Shown: in pieces, positions 34,430 to 47,059 of the stretch | How positions within the stretch are numbered: the stretch's first letter is position 1 | Layout of the letters: each line of letters starts with the position of its first letter | Assembly (NCBI GenBank): GCA_024516035.1 | Contig: CM044960.1 | Coordinates: 19,546,668-19,610,667, forward strand | DNA length: 64,000 nt | From: Bactericera cockerelli | Lineage: Eukaryota; Arthropoda; Insecta; Hemiptera; Triozidae | Direction of reading: 5' to 3' | Notes under the pieces: model-generated | Seen by the model: only the letters and a program-made list of their open reading frames with translations | Told to the model about the DNA's origin: nothing | Databases searched by the model: none | Made by a program: the position numbers and the translations under genes

Positions 34430-35350
34430 TGCATGAGATTTTACTTAACATATCTAAGATTAACACGCCATTTAAATTAAGAAAGATCAAATTTTAAACA
34501 ATTGCAATATCCAATTCCCCAACAATAGATGAGGACTGGGGGAAAGTTGTCTTTTAGTCCTATTTACAAGATATCACTCCTTAATCAGCTCCCTGTGAAA
34601 TAAATCCTGTAAGGTCCAATGTGAATAAAATTTACTTTTACGTTAAAGCAGCCCTAAAAGTACGCTCTCAGAAAAGGTGAAACAATACTCTTATTTAAGT
34701 AATGTATAGGTAAATTTAGTTTTGCTGCAGTTTTCTCATGAGTGGTGAGTTGTATTATCATGGTCAATTAACAGACAGCATTATAGCCCATACTAATAGA
34801 CTTGAAAATAATGCAACAAGTAAGCAACGTTGAACAACAATAATGTACATACATACATATTATTTACTATCACGAATACTCGGAGATGCCAGCATCCACC
34901 TCTGACAAAGCACAAGACATCAGCATGTAAAAGTACATGAGTGCTACATTAAGAAAACATGTGTGTGTCTGCTGAGGCATGGCATAGGTTTACCCGTGTC
35001 TCATTGTTGCGGTGTTTTACATCAAGATGGTTTCCACACGAAAACATTCATGAATTATTTCCAGCACGTCTCCAATATAAATATAAGAAAACATGAAAAT
35101 GTGCACAGTGTTGTCAACAAGAGGGATTGCTAACTTCCTACAAGCGTTTCAACGTTACCTGAGTTGTAACAGGACTAGGTTTCAAACGGGCTTTGAACGG
35201 ATAACGCATAAATTATGGACAATTTCGTACTGTGTTAATGTCTTTGCAAATTATGTGAAAGTGTAATTGTCAAATTATGGCAAGTGCAGTATCCAATCTT
35301 AATCAACTATAAAAACAACCTTATTTTAAAGATGTTTTGATGTTTACTAT

Positions 35351-35540
35351 ATTGGCCTTAGACGGAAGACTCATTACCTAGAGGCCGGGAGTTCGAGTCT
35401 CGCCATGTACTCGATTTTTTCTCCTGTACCACGGGGGTGAGCTAATCTGAATATCCAGCCTTTGTAAACCACTGGCAAGCTGGAACACGTGCAATAGTGT
35501 TCACCGTCCTTATCATTATTCTTGCAGGTTATGCACATGT
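35351..35540 (+). repeat. tRNA-like SINE relic
   Basis: TGGCCTTAGACGGAAGACTC and B box GAGTTCGAGTCTC give tRNA spacing. The body ends near a GTTCACCGTCCTTATCATTA. Only one copy is seen here. Confidence 0.4.
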
Positions 35541-35844
35541 ATAGGATTTCATTTTAGTTTTGCAATAATAGTCCCATGTGGTGCATCTCTTGGCACATTA
35601 TTTATTTAATCGTATTGGTACCGCAGACAGGTCGTATATGAAGAAGGTATAAAGCATCAAATAGGTACCGAAACTATAAATGGGTCAAGATTATGTATCA
35701 AATGTTTCTAAAGACACAACCTTTGGTAGGTGAAGATATGACTTGATAATCTGTGGAGGTGTTCAGTGGATGTAAAAAGCGCGGGATATAACTCAATGAA
35801 ATAGAAAAGACCCTCTTCCAGCAGTGGTCTAATAAGGGTTTGGT

Positions 35845-35995
35845 GGAAGAGATTGCCATAGGCAATAACCTTGCCCTTGAGTTAGGATATATTATGTATT
35901 ATAAGTAGATTTAGATTACATTTATCTATTTTTCCCCTCAATATTGTTTATATTGCTACTACTTTTTAATGTATATATAAATTATTTCTACCATA
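35845..35995 (+). repeat. LINE-type 3' tail, copy 2
   Basis: GGTGGAAGAGATTGCCATAG, then GCAATAACCTTGCCCTTGAG and TTAGGATATATTATGTA, as at 3055. Confidence 0.5.
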
Positions 35996-36514
35996 CATAT
36001 ATCGTCGCATGATTTCAGTATGGATCCAACTCAAAATTTTCCATTTTTTGTTTTTTTTTTACTTCTAGATGTAAAATGTTATACATACTGACCATTTTGT
36101 GAAAAAATAAATTTCTGTAATGTAAATTATATTAGTAGGTGCATAGTATGGTCATCAAAATTTCTCATTAAAACAACAGTAGTTAGCAATAACAACCAGA
36201 ATCATTATAATAAGTTATAGGTAACTCAAATTAATTATAAATTATAATTAAAATAATAATAACTATAAACAGCATCATGTCCGCTAACAGATGGTAATTC
36301 AAAGCTGTGGCCAGGTGGTGGCTTCTGGTCAACCTGTTGGGTGATGTCCAGTGAGGCGATTCCCAGCATCAGTCACTCCTGTGAACTATCCCGGGGAGGG
36401 AGAAGGGATATGAAATGAAATATCCGAATAGTACGGTACTAGAATAGGACGACCAAGGAATTCTGATTGTTATATGGATTTGTCACCAGATCAAACTGTA
36501 CCTATACTCTATAG

Positions 36515-36778
36515 CAGGGCTGCCCAACCAGTCGATCGCGGAATGATTTCGGGTCGATCACGTCCAGAGATTTGAGATGACGTTCTAAAAGTCTAGATCT
36601 CTGAAGCTCAAAATGATTGTGAACGAGGTTTTCTGGCATATCACTACATCTCACACAAGTGAAAATCCGAGATGTCCTTCCTTAACTCATGAATTAAAAT
36701 GAGGTATCGTTAGGGGGTCAATCGCGTTGATTATCTGAAACTTTATAAATCTTCTTCTGTAAAGGTTGGGCACCCCTG
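36515..36778. mobile_element. hAT-type MITE, 264 bp, with 8-bp target duplication
   Basis: Ends CAGGGCTGCCCAACC and GGTTGGGCACCCCTG are imperfect inverted repeats of the hAT type. CTCTATAG directly flanks both ends (36507-36514 and 36779-36786), the 8-bp duplication typical of hAT elements. There is no coding capacity. Internal GTCGATCGCG/GGTCGATCAC words occur near the left end. Confidence 0.9.
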
Positions 36779-37197
36779 CTCTATAGCTATAGCCTCAATG
36801 CTTTATCTGTCAATTACACAGACACATAGTGAATGACTGAAATAGAAATAGTCAAATGCAAAATGTCCGACATTTTAGGTCAACTATCTTGATCTATGTC
36901 TGTGTTGTCGCCTGTCATAATTCGCTAATAAATTACAAACCAAAACGAAGTACCAAAAAAGGTTATTGTTTATAATCACTAAAAAGCGTATGCAATCAAG
37001 TATGGTCAATTAGTCTCAAGTCTAATATGAGCACCAAATTTCGCAGTCTGTAACATTACCTACGTTGCACCGAAAGCTTCAATATGAATCTTATTCGTTT
37101 ACGAATAAAAACAACTCTTTTAGAACGAAATGAAACCCTTAGCACCCGACCTACTTACTTTTTAAAAGGGAACAAACAGCTCGCTAATGTTGTTCAT

Positions 37198-37385
37198 TTA
37201 TATCACAGATGTTCTAATTATCATTGCCCTCCTCCTCAACCTCCCCCTAGCAACACCGGTAGCCCCCAGGGAGGGTAGCTGGGGGGGGCACCACTTTGTA
37301 GGGAGGCGCTGGTTAACACATTCTTTCTCCAGGGAGAGTTTCATTTTCCGGGAAGCTTGTCTCAGCTGCTTCGTGTTGATGAGAC
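37198..37385 (-). CDS. Unassigned exon-like segment, possible terminal exon
   Basis: After a GTGTGCAG acceptor the minus strand stays open for 62 codons (LINTKQLRQASRKMKLSLEK, ECVNQRLPTKWC, GRLRRRAMII) to a TAA at 37200-37198. GC content is well above the surroundings. The plus strand is also open here, so strand is uncertain. No family is recognised. Confidence 0.3.
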
Positions 37386-37661
37386 CTGCACACTGTACCT
37401 GTAGTACATAGGGTTAACTATTACATGTATGTATTTCTGTACAGTAGGTATATACTAAAGTACAGACTTAATAAATAAAGTAATTTAGTTAGTTTTTATA
37501 ATTTATTTATTTGTATTACGTAAATGTAATTCTTAACTTTCAAGTGTGTTGAGCACTACAAAATTAATCTAAAATTCCGCCTTAATTTTTAAATATTTTA
37601 CCTGAATACGACATTTTATATTATGATCTACGAGTATGTAGGTTTATACCGCCAGGCATTT

Positions 37662-37936
37662 TTTTTTTTTTTTTTTTTTTTTAAGTGGGGTTTAACGTCG
37701 CTTTTAACTGCCATGGTCATATCACGACGGGGGTTTTACCCTCCATTCGCAGGAAACTCACAAACCTGCTACTCACATTGACCTCACCCAGCCTGAGTGA
37801 TGGGGCCGGGAAAAGCCAGCGTCACGAGAATTAGAATTTGAATGGTCACCCATCCAAGTCTTAACCTCGCTGGATGTCGCTTAACTTCGGTGTTCTGAAG
37901 GGAACCGGTGTATTCAACATGCCATCGACGCTGGCT
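37662..37936 (-). repeat. 5S-rRNA-derived SINE (SINE3), copy 5, with target duplication
   Basis: Nearly identical to copy 4, with a longer poly(T) start on the plus strand. GCCAGGCATTT flanks both sides (37651-37661 and 37937-37947). Confidence 0.9.
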
Positions 37937-38838
37937 GCCAGGCATTTCCTCTCCCACACACACGAGTAGGTAACACAACGCCGAAACAACGTCAAATACC
38001 TCCCAACATTGAATCATTCTGTTCCCAATTTTGTTGTTCGCCGGAACAGACAAGGGGCTCAGGTTAATTAATCAATGGTGTTTCTCCTCCCCCTCCTACT
38101 CCTCCTCATCCTCCTCATCCTCCTCTGCTATCGGCCTTTAATAAATTTAATATCACCACTTTTCCCTCTTTAGAATGCTCATTTTCAACCAACAGCTCTG
38201 TTACGTCAGGATAAATAATATGTATACTCTCCTTCTCCCTTCCCACACTATCTCTCTCCTCCACCCCAATATTTACCCATTGTTCCCTCCTCCCTCCTTT
38301 CCCCTCTCTCCCAGATAACCATATACACACATTTGATAATAAGTTTTTAAAGCCTGTACGTAAATTACGGATGGGCGATTATTACCAATACTCTATTACG
38401 TAAATTTACCTAGTATCAATAGATTTTATCAGTGATGCTCAAACAATGGTTTGTGGATAAAACCTAGTAAATCTAATAGTTTCAGTTGCCGATCTTAAAG
38501 TAGGTATTTCAGAGATTTCAAAAACCTTAGGTAAAAGAAATCCATTCCTAATTGCTACACATTTTTTTTTTTTAATTTTGTGTATCTACAAATCAACATA
38601 CTTGATCTTTTTCAGAAAAAAAAATTTAGATTTAAAAGAATGGCTAGTTCAACGAGATCAGGTTGGGTTTCAAAGTTTAGTTAAAGGATAAACTTTTATA
38701 CATTATATTATGTACCTACCTAAAGGCTATAGGTGTTAAAACTATATTAACTGTTACAAAAAACAAACAAAAGTAAATTAGAAATAATCATGAAAAAGAT
38801 AATCAAGTAAAGAATCAATTTCATTGAAGTTCATGACA

Positions 38839-39064
38839 GCCAGCGTCAATGGCGCGTTGAATGCACCGGTTCTCGTAGGATCATCGAGTTAAGCAACGTC
38901 CGGCGAGGTGAAGACTTTTTGATACTGGTATCCTGGCCCAACACAGGCTTGGTGAGGTTAATTTGTTTAGCAGGTTTGTGAGTTTCCTGCGAATAGAGGG
39001 TAACACCCCCATCGTGATTTGACCATGCAGTTGAAAGCGACAATAAACCAAAATTAAAAAAAAA
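38839..39064 (+). repeat. 5S-rRNA-derived SINE (SINE3), copy 6
   Basis: Head GCCAGCGTCAATGGCGCGTT, GGTTCTCGTAGGATCATCGA and GTTAAGCAACGTCCGGCGAG; the tail includes CCATGCAGTTGAAAGCGACA and ends in A. The likely duplication GTTCATGAC/GTTCACGAC has one mismatch. Like copy 1 it lacks part of the 5S 3' domain. Confidence 0.85.
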
Positions 39065-41860
39065 GTTTTGTTCACGACGGTAAAAAAATAATAATAATAA
39101 TCCGAGGAAGTTAATTTGCATGCACACCAAATTTAAAAGGAAATTCTGTTTAAATTTGACTTAAGTCATTTTAAGGCAAGAACTTGAAGTATCAAAATGG
39201 TAAAATTTTGAGGTCTACTTCCCAATGTCTGCCCTCTTTCCAAGTTTTACCTGAAAGTGTACAACATTTTATAATCAACGTGCAATGTAATTGATAATAA
39301 GCTCGGGGAACATTAATTAGGCAGGGATATTGCCCGCTCCCGCCTGTGTTTTTAACTCGTTTTATCGGTTTGGAAAATTATTTTTATAATTGAATTTTGC
39401 AAATTATAAATTATTATTTCTCCGAACATTCGTAAAAAGTGCAAAATTGTAGGTAATATAATAATTATTATTAATTTAGATGCACATTTTATAAAATCAA
39501 GTGAAAAACTACATAATCATGTAATACTTTGGTTCATATATTATGTCTGTGGCATGATTTCCTATGGCTACAAAATGGAAAAGGCTGTAAAATTCTTATC
39601 GTTTTTTCTTTATTAAAAAAAAACACCCGAATACATACTCCACAAAAATTGCTATCTATTACTGTTATAGCGGTCTATGTCAGGCCTGAAATCAACTGTT
39701 GTAAGCATATCTTCCAAGAAACTTGACGACTCGGGTTTTTGACAGTCCTATTATATTATCAACTATCTCATCATTAACTTTATGTGTTCATACTCATGGA
39801 AAGGTACAAGGTTTGATGCAACTGAAAAGTTTTTCGCTGCCTCATGGATTATTATTTAGGTACTTTACATCAACACTGAAATATGAAGATTAAGTAACGT
39901 CAAATAGGCGAACCACATTTCTGCATGTTATGTTAGGTATGTACCGTATGTATCATCCTCAATGAATGCCGAACAAAGAAGCTAGTGCCTAAAATGATAT
40001 CTGGAACAATATTCTATGTCATGCATCAGTGTATATTATATACTATACCATCATTTTTCTCTAACTCTTTAAGTTTATTTTTCTGATGTATAAAGACCTT
40101 ATCAGATGATTTATATTATAATAAAATTATACATAAAGGTATTATAATACTCGCAAGTATGTGGATCCGTTAATCTCAATACTTCCTATGAGCTTATATG
40201 ACCTTTGTGATTTGTTTGTTCTGGGATTAACGTATTTCATGTCTCATTACAAACAATTACAATAAATATTTTCAAACCAAAATAACGGTTATCCATCAAA
40301 CGTCGGAAACTCTTAACCAGCAAGCATTTCAATTGAGTAGTTCCGAGTGACCTCTTCAAGAAGTTATTAAATATTTCGCAGCTGGTAGCAATTACTACTT
40401 CCTCTTGGTTCCGGTGACTTTTATTCCCATGCATAACCCCATGAGGGGAGGGAAGTAATCCCGGACCTATCCTGTATTTAACACATGTCTTGTATTCCTG
40501 GTAGGTTCCTTTGTATACCTACATGGCGCAGTATTAATGTGAAATATGTTAGTGTGGAGGTTTTTTTGGGGCTTTACTAAAAATTGAAATTTTTTACGTA
40601 CCATACCATCAGTAATTTAAAGGAAAAGGAATCATTCGGGTGAGTGTAATCCCACAAAAAAACTACCGTTAAAAAAAGGGCCAAGTTCCAGAACTCCTAT
40701 CCACTCTCAGATACGAGCCGTGCCGTGCACCCAGATACGAGAATGTCATATGAGAAGCAAAAACATAATTCAGGCGAAATTGACAATTCCGGGTTGAAAA
40801 TGTTCACTTCAGGTATTCATTGCATTAAGTTTTTCTTACAATAAACTTGTTTCGATAAACAATGCTGAAGGTTCTCACTTCAAACCCCAGGTTAGACAAA
40901 AAGGAATATCAAACATTTACTAACAGTCCATTAGCTACTATACGTCTTACTAACCGTTTTATGATATACAACACACAAACACAATTCGTTGATTTTTTAG
41001 TTCATGAGCATGAGTCATCCGGTATGGGCGTATTTCCTATGTAGCAAATTATATCTATATCCTTAAGTAGAATAATAAATAATAATAACTTGATTATAAT
41101 TATACGTGGGGGATTAACATTGTATCAGAGACAGCTAGTAGACTATGTTATTAATTATTATAACATAACTATTAAATTTAATACCTTTTTTGGAGACCTT
41201 TCACTTCCAAAGTTCATTTAACACATCCTTTCTGTTGATGTTATAAGACTACTGCAACCAAGATTCAAATTCAATCCATTCAGAGCATGGTGTAAAATCT
41301 TTATTATTTTTTGATAGTAAAAAACAAACCAGAACATACCTAGGGGAGTAGTACGTTCAGAGCTTTAGTAGATATCATAAATTAAGAAAAATATGAAAAG
41401 ATACCTAACAATATTCGTCTAAATTATTTGTCTTGGTGTGAAATCGAAGCCGTGCCCTAGAATTTCACAGAACGAATTCTCTCTTTGCCAAACAACTAGG
41501 TGAAATAAGACAACAATTGCAAAACAAATCCATCAGGCGGATGTTATGCTGAAATCTAAAATATCTCTTAATTCAGCCATGCCTTGCACACAGAAAGCAG
41601 AGTTGCCCAACAGTGCAGAAATTAGTACTGTTTCATTTTAGAGTTTAATGTATTGCTCCTGATATTGTTTAACATCAGGAACAAGATCTCCCATTATGAC
41701 AAGAATTATCCATTACGAGTGGACTCAGAGTTGAGGCCTGCCCTGCACGACACGTTCATAGTGTAGAATTTCCTCTTGTAAGAAGTGAATTTTTTCTTCC
41801 CTCTGTCGCCGGTTTCTAATCCTCTAATTTGGAATTTTGACCTTATAATAGTTACTATGA
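39065..41860. other. No gene or named repeat seen
   Basis: AT-rich DNA with short chance frames only, many of them starting at non-ATG codons. No splice-flanked conserved frame was found. Confidence 0.45.
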
Positions 41861-41938
41861 CTTTTGCTTTCTAGTGCTGGAAGAATGGTACTTCTAGTCG
41901 GGCAGTATAAAAATAAGGCGATAATTATTATTCCTTTC
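41861..41938 (+). repeat. Dispersed repeat tail ending in TAAT-rich sequence
   Basis: GACTTTTGCTTTCTAGTGCTGG, then TAGTCGGGCAGTATAAAAAT and AAGGCGATAATTATTA, matches 59637-59703 (GGGCATTATAAATAAGGCGA). It resembles a LINE or SINE 3' end. Confidence 0.45.
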
Positions 41939-41942
41939 TTAA

Positions 41943-42085
41943 CACTTAGACGACCGGGTGTTGGTACACGCACGTTCGTACGGAATGGACCGGGTGTACC
42001 ACCGGTGGTACACGGGGTCGGTATAGCCGCATTATCGCCGGTCCCACAAGAGAATTCACGAAAAACCATGCCGGTCGTCTAAGTG
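41943..42085. mobile_element. 143-bp TTAA-flanked MITE
   Basis: Perfect 15-bp terminal repeats CACTTAGACGACCGG lie directly inside TTAA on both sides (41939-41942 and 42086-42089). TTAA targets are used by piggyBac and Kolobok elements; which one is not resolved. The interior is GC-rich for this window and contains the palindrome GTACCACCGGTGGTAC. The open frames across it are not genes. Confidence 0.85.
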
Positions 42086-42336
42086 TTAATGTCCTACCTA
42101 ACATAGTGAGAGAAATCTATTCCGAATTTCAAGTTTCCAAGCTTAGTCACTTTTGAGTTTGGTACATTGATTAGCCGTATGCTTTCTACTGAGTGTGGAT
42201 AAGTACCTGTAGATCATTGATCTCATAATAATAGTATAATAATAATTATGTTGTGAAGTAGTTGGTTTTTACTGTTTATTGTGTTTAGGAATCAACATGA
42301 ACGTATGTAGATATGTAATGTACCTAAAAAAAATCC

Positions 42337-42449
42337 AAGGCAGGGGGGCCCAGTACGAGAGCCTGCGTTCAAGTGAGACTTTCGAGGCAGGGGCCAAGCT
42401 CGAGGGGGGGGGCCCGGGCCCCCTGCGCCCCCCCCTAAATACGGCCCTG
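42337..42449 (-). mobile_element. Fragment of a G-rich-ended DNA transposon
   Basis: On the minus strand it starts CAGGGCCGTATTTAGGGGGG, a terminus type widespread in animal non-autonomous elements. The other end cannot be placed. Confidence 0.35.
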
Positions 42450-42545
42450 TTCATGAATGATAAGATATCCCAATGAATAGGAAGCAAGACAAATGCACGC
42501 GTGACATCAGAAATACCACCCACCCGACACGGGACACCAGGGTAC

Positions 42546-42700
42546 CTGACACGGATGTAGACCAACCCATCAGGTCCCTGCGGGAAGTGGGACTCGAACC
42601 ACTGAACAGCTGATGGCGTGGCGCGTGCTGCAGACAGCTGGGAGGAAGTCGGGTGATTGGGGATCAGCTGGTCCCTGGAGCTTCTTCGGGACACGCGGGC
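42546..42700 (-). CDS. Unassigned exon-like segment
   Basis: Minus strand, between an ACGCAACCAG acceptor and a CAG|GTACCC donor. One frame is open across 155 nt (SRRSSRDQLIPNHP, SAARATPSAVQWFESHF, GPDGLVYIRVR) and is GC-rich against an AT-rich background. The other two frames have stops. No family is recognised and no partner exon was found. Confidence 0.35.
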
Positions 42701-43776
42701 CTGGTTGCGTCGTAGAAACGAACAACAAATTTAAAGTCGTTGTTTTATACACCAAAATATCTATGTTAAAATGAAATCTCCTAATTTATACGAGTATTGT
42801 TGAATATTTTTAATAATAATAATACCTGTTAAACAGGTGTATATTTACAGGCCAAGCCTTATATATAAACATATAACAAGAATACAAATACAAATAAGAA
42901 TACAAATACAAATACAATTTTTTTAAGAAATATAGTAAAGTATAGTAGGTAGTGCTTTATTTAGACTGTCGGCTCGAGACAGGAAGTCCCATTACGCTAA
43001 CAGTTTATAGACCTAACTGGAGAGGAAAAAAATAACTAGTCTTCACTTGACTTGGATTTGAAATGTGAACTATTTATATTTAGTATAAAATATCTATTAA
43101 AAGCTCACAGAGTCCACATGTTTCACCTACTCCTGTAGGCATTTTCAATAGAGACTTGTCTACTTTTTATCGAAAATTGACATTTACCAAAACGAACACA
43201 TCCATAATATGGATCCATATCTATATTTTGTTTTTGACTTCACGTTTGATATCATGCGCCTCAAAAACATTCAGGCTGTTTGATGACTGATTTTTGACTT
43301 TTTTTTTCACCAAGATAACATAGAGCCGTGCTGAACCTGTACAATCGATTTTTTTCTGCTTTTGGAGTGATTTTTCACCTCTAGCTAACCACTATAATGA
43401 TACCTACGTCTCCATGACTAATATACTAAGCCTCAAGAATTGTACTAGACCAAAACTGAAGAGGTCTCCAAATCATTATTAAACCGATATTAAATTCATC
43501 AGAACATATTAATCGAAAACATATGTTTACTTCTGAGTAGATGCTAGATATCTAAGTATTATTCCGTAAAATACACATCTTGTAGAGGTAGGTACCCACA
43601 AAAATTTATTATTCAGAAACTAGAATATATTATAGATAAGTGTAAAAATGTGTAATATAATTATGATAGAAAAAATGCGCCTAATCTAGTGAAAGCAAGT
43701 CGGAATTCTTTCCTAAAGAATGTACCAAAAGAAGATTCTGCCGCCCCAGGAAACAGAAGGAAATTATTAATTCATT

Positions 43777-43828
43777 CCGGGCGCGGGTCTTGAACTCCAA
43801 CTCTCAGGATACGGCACAAGCCGATGGT
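43777..43828 (-). repeat. tRNA-like SINE relic
   Basis: On the minus strand: CATCGGCTTGTGCCGTATCC and B-box-like GAGTTCAAGACCC. Confidence 0.35.
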
Positions 43829-43889
43829 GATGTGAACAGGTCTTGATAAAATGTCACTGGGTTACACCATGGCTGATTTCTGACATTCT

Positions 43890-43985
43890 TCTTCTTTCAC
43901 TTTGCCTTTTCTCAAAGCTACTTGGGTCGGCACTGTTCAACCCTTTCCACATGGTTGGGGTTGGTTGGTTCTGGTACTCTTTATA
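43890..43985 (+). repeat. Dispersed repeat, partner of 31554-31632
   Basis: TTGGGTCGGCACTGTTCAACC-type core, then ACATGGTTGGGGTTGGTTGG. Class unknown. Confidence 0.45.
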
Positions 43986-44269
43986 CTTCCACATTTTAGG
44001 GCTGGATGCACTTCCCAACACCAACCTTATAAGGGCGACAATGCTTTGTCAGCTTAGTGGTATTTTCTTTGAAATAAACTTTAAAATCAGCCTGACAAGG
44101 CTAATTTATTTGATGTCCCATGGGGAGAAGGTTAGTTTTCTGACGTTATGCCTGATATTTTGTTATAGAATGATTCGAAACCCAACCTTTGGATTAGACA
44201 GCTATACTCTTTTTATTCAAAGGACCTTGGTAAATCTGCCCATGAGTGCATTCTGATCTATGAATATTA

Positions 44270-46272
44270 CAGACCTCATCAATTTGGTTATGATTTTATG
44301 CTGTATGGAAATTTAGGGACAAAAAAAAATAGAAAATTTAGGGACAAAAAAAAAAAAAAAAACTTTATGACCTACATCCATTTCACACTCATAAATATGG
44401 AAGTGTTTTCAGATAGCATAACTTTTACAAATGTTCGAGTTTTACTATACGGGTTTGAAGGTATTTTCAAACGGAATATAGCATTAATTAGCTCTCATGA
44501 TGTAGGTATAATGCGATACATACTGTACTATTAGTTCGTGAAAATGTAAGTGTACATGAGTTATCATAATAATATGTATAATAATATGTAATTCTCTCAC
44601 CTTGCGTATCATGCTGAAGTTTGCTGCTCCAGCTTAGGTCAGCAACCTCCCCATGCTGAATTATTTATCACATCCGATGTCCACATCCTCACATCCGATC
44701 TCGCCTGTCCCTCGCTCCGATGAGTTTTGAGTCGAAATTCAAAATTATGTTTTATTCATACAGGTCGGACACAGAGAGAAAATAATATTTCCCCCCGTTT
44801 TGACTAACCCTTCTTCGGTCACCAACCATCCGGAATTCTGTTGCGTCCCTGCTAAAGAGCTTTGTCTAACAAACAAAATAGCTTTCATTTCATAAACCTC
44901 ATAGTTTCGTTTACTTGAAAGTAAATATTTACAAACTTTTTCAGTCTTATAGGTAGCTGATTTGTGATTGTCATGTAATAAATGGGATGTTAAGCAGACT
45001 ACACCCATATACCTAATAATAATTATGTACTTTCCTTTACTCGATTGATTTATTTTCAAAGAAAATATAGGATCCGCCTAGTTAGTTGTATCTACCAGAT
45101 TGAACATCTGAAATATACATACATAATAATATGTTCATTGTACAATTGTACATGAATAATTGCATACCCCTAATCTCCTGATTTATACTTATTAGACGTA
45201 TGTTTAAAGTATTGGAAAATAATCATAATTTAGAACGGACTGAACTTACTCAAAACACAATATAAAAGATAGTAGATAACATTTTGGATATAAATAAAAT
45301 GACCCCCTATTAGGTTACCATAAGGCCAGCAAGGGCTATCACAGGGTCATACATTATCATGTATTTATGTATGTCGCATGAAACCCTGAATATTATGTAT
45401 TTTTCCAACTCATGGTACTCTGTCATGGGATGTGATGGTATTTTACAGGAGAAACCCCCACCGCATGGGCCCGAAATTCCGACATGAAACAATTTATACT
45501 GAACTTATTATATTTGTATACATTGTACATGTACACTTTACGTGATGTGAGATGTCTTTGAAATGTTCCAATATTGAATTCTTGTCCCACAGATGTTCAG
45601 ATTCCGAAGATATGAATGCATGGAAATCCGCTAAATAGAAGAGATAATAATAATTAGAAGACAAAAATAAAGAAAAGAGAAAGCTAACAATGTTATTATC
45701 AGGTAAAAGAACAAATGTTATCAATAAAGTATGGAGTGCTCACTTGATGAATAACCTACATGTCAAAAAGATTTGCAATTCAATTTAATTATGTTTTTTT
45801 TTTTTAATCGAATCCTCGGCCGATAATTTCAAAAATGAAAGCACAAACCCCTGAATTCTAAGCCAATTAGAATGACCCACATTAGCTCGAGAAGCATTTG
45901 AATTTTTATTTCATCAATAATGAATTTACTAGGCTGAGAAATTGAATAGCCTTTTGTTATTTGGATTGTTCAAATTAATTGAACCAGACTTTCGAGCTTT
46001 CATTTGGAGCCAGTTTTATAAAAAATAAACTCTGTTCCCTGCACTTCTGTTTAATTACCACCTAGTACTACCTCTGGAAAAGTTTCAGAAAGTTTTTCTG
46101 TTGACTGTGTTACAGATTCTCTGCTACTGTTTCAGGAGTGGGGTATATGTTGTGTACGTGTATATTCTGTAGGTACTTGTATGTCCCTCTTACTCGACTC
46201 TTCTTCTTCTTTATACTTCTCTGCGCCTTTTCCGTGCACAGGGATTGTCATTTTTCCACTGTTCCTGAAGGG
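44270..46272. other. No gene or named repeat seen
   Basis: AT-rich DNA. A short duplication of ATTTAGGGACAAAAAAAA lies at 44310-44360. No conserved frame. Confidence 0.45.
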
Positions 46273-46350
46273 TTGGGTGGAAGAGATTGCACAGGCAATA
46301 ACCCCAGCCCTTTGGTAGGACATTAACTTCATTCTCTCTTTTTTTTTTTT
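46273..46350 (+). repeat. LINE-type 3' tail, copy 3
   Basis: GGGTGGAAGAGATTGCACAG, then GCAATAACCCCAGCCCTTTG and TAGGACATTA, then a T run, as at 3055 and 35845. Confidence 0.5.
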
Positions 46351-46555
46351 TTTCTTGTATCTTTGCTTAATCTTATTGTTTTTCTTATAATTTCATTATA
46401 TTTTTGTTCTAGATAATAAGATTACTATAATAATAATAATAAGAATAAATCAGGATACATAATACTATACAAAATTAATGATGTTTTAAAAGGTTTTTTT
46501 AACAGGCCAACACAGTTTCTTCCTGATGGATTGTTCATATTTATACAGTAATACA

Positions 46556-46614
46556 GAGAGAGTAGAGAGAGAGGAGGAGAGAGAGAGAGAGAGAGAGAGA
46601 ATTAGAGAGAGAGT

Positions 46615-46653
<39 letters not shown>

Positions 46654-46656
46654 TAA
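46556..46656. repeat. (GA)n microsatellite
   Basis: About 100 bp of imperfect GA dinucleotides. The RERERE frame over it is not a gene. Confidence 0.9.
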
Positions 46657-47059
46657 ATGTAAAAGGGTGTCAGGTGAAAATCAATATTTTTTTCAATCAC
46701 AGGTCTTCATACAAATGACGGATTTCCGAGAACTGGGAAAAAAAATGACAGGTTCGTTATAATGTGTTTATTTGTTTTGATTTGGACAGCACTAGGCCAA
46801 ACCGACTGACTCACCCTACATAGCTTTATTCCTTTGAATGCAACGTGTCAGTCCTACCGGTACCGACGTGCTAGTGGTAGCGCCTTATCTCTGAGTTCGG
46901 TTCGCTTTCTGCTCCGGAAAATAATTCCGACGATATTTTTGTCCTCGACAGTGCCTGTCTTGAGTTTCGTTATTTTCATGTCCGTAACCTTACACTCTGC
47001 CGGGCTGTCCTTTCTTTGTATAGGCGTTCTTCACACCTCGGCCGAAGTGTTTGATAGTT

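Noticed and set aside
41824..42082. Open frames on both strands over 41.8-42.1 kb
   Set aside because: They cover the TTAA-flanked MITE; its inverted repeats explain openness on both strands.
42269..42694. Whole 141-codon minus frame as one gene
   Set aside because: Only the GC-rich part (42546-42700) looks coding; the rest runs into a G-rich transposon end.
46526..46762. 78-codon frame rich in RE repeats
   Set aside because: It is the (GA)n microsatellite.
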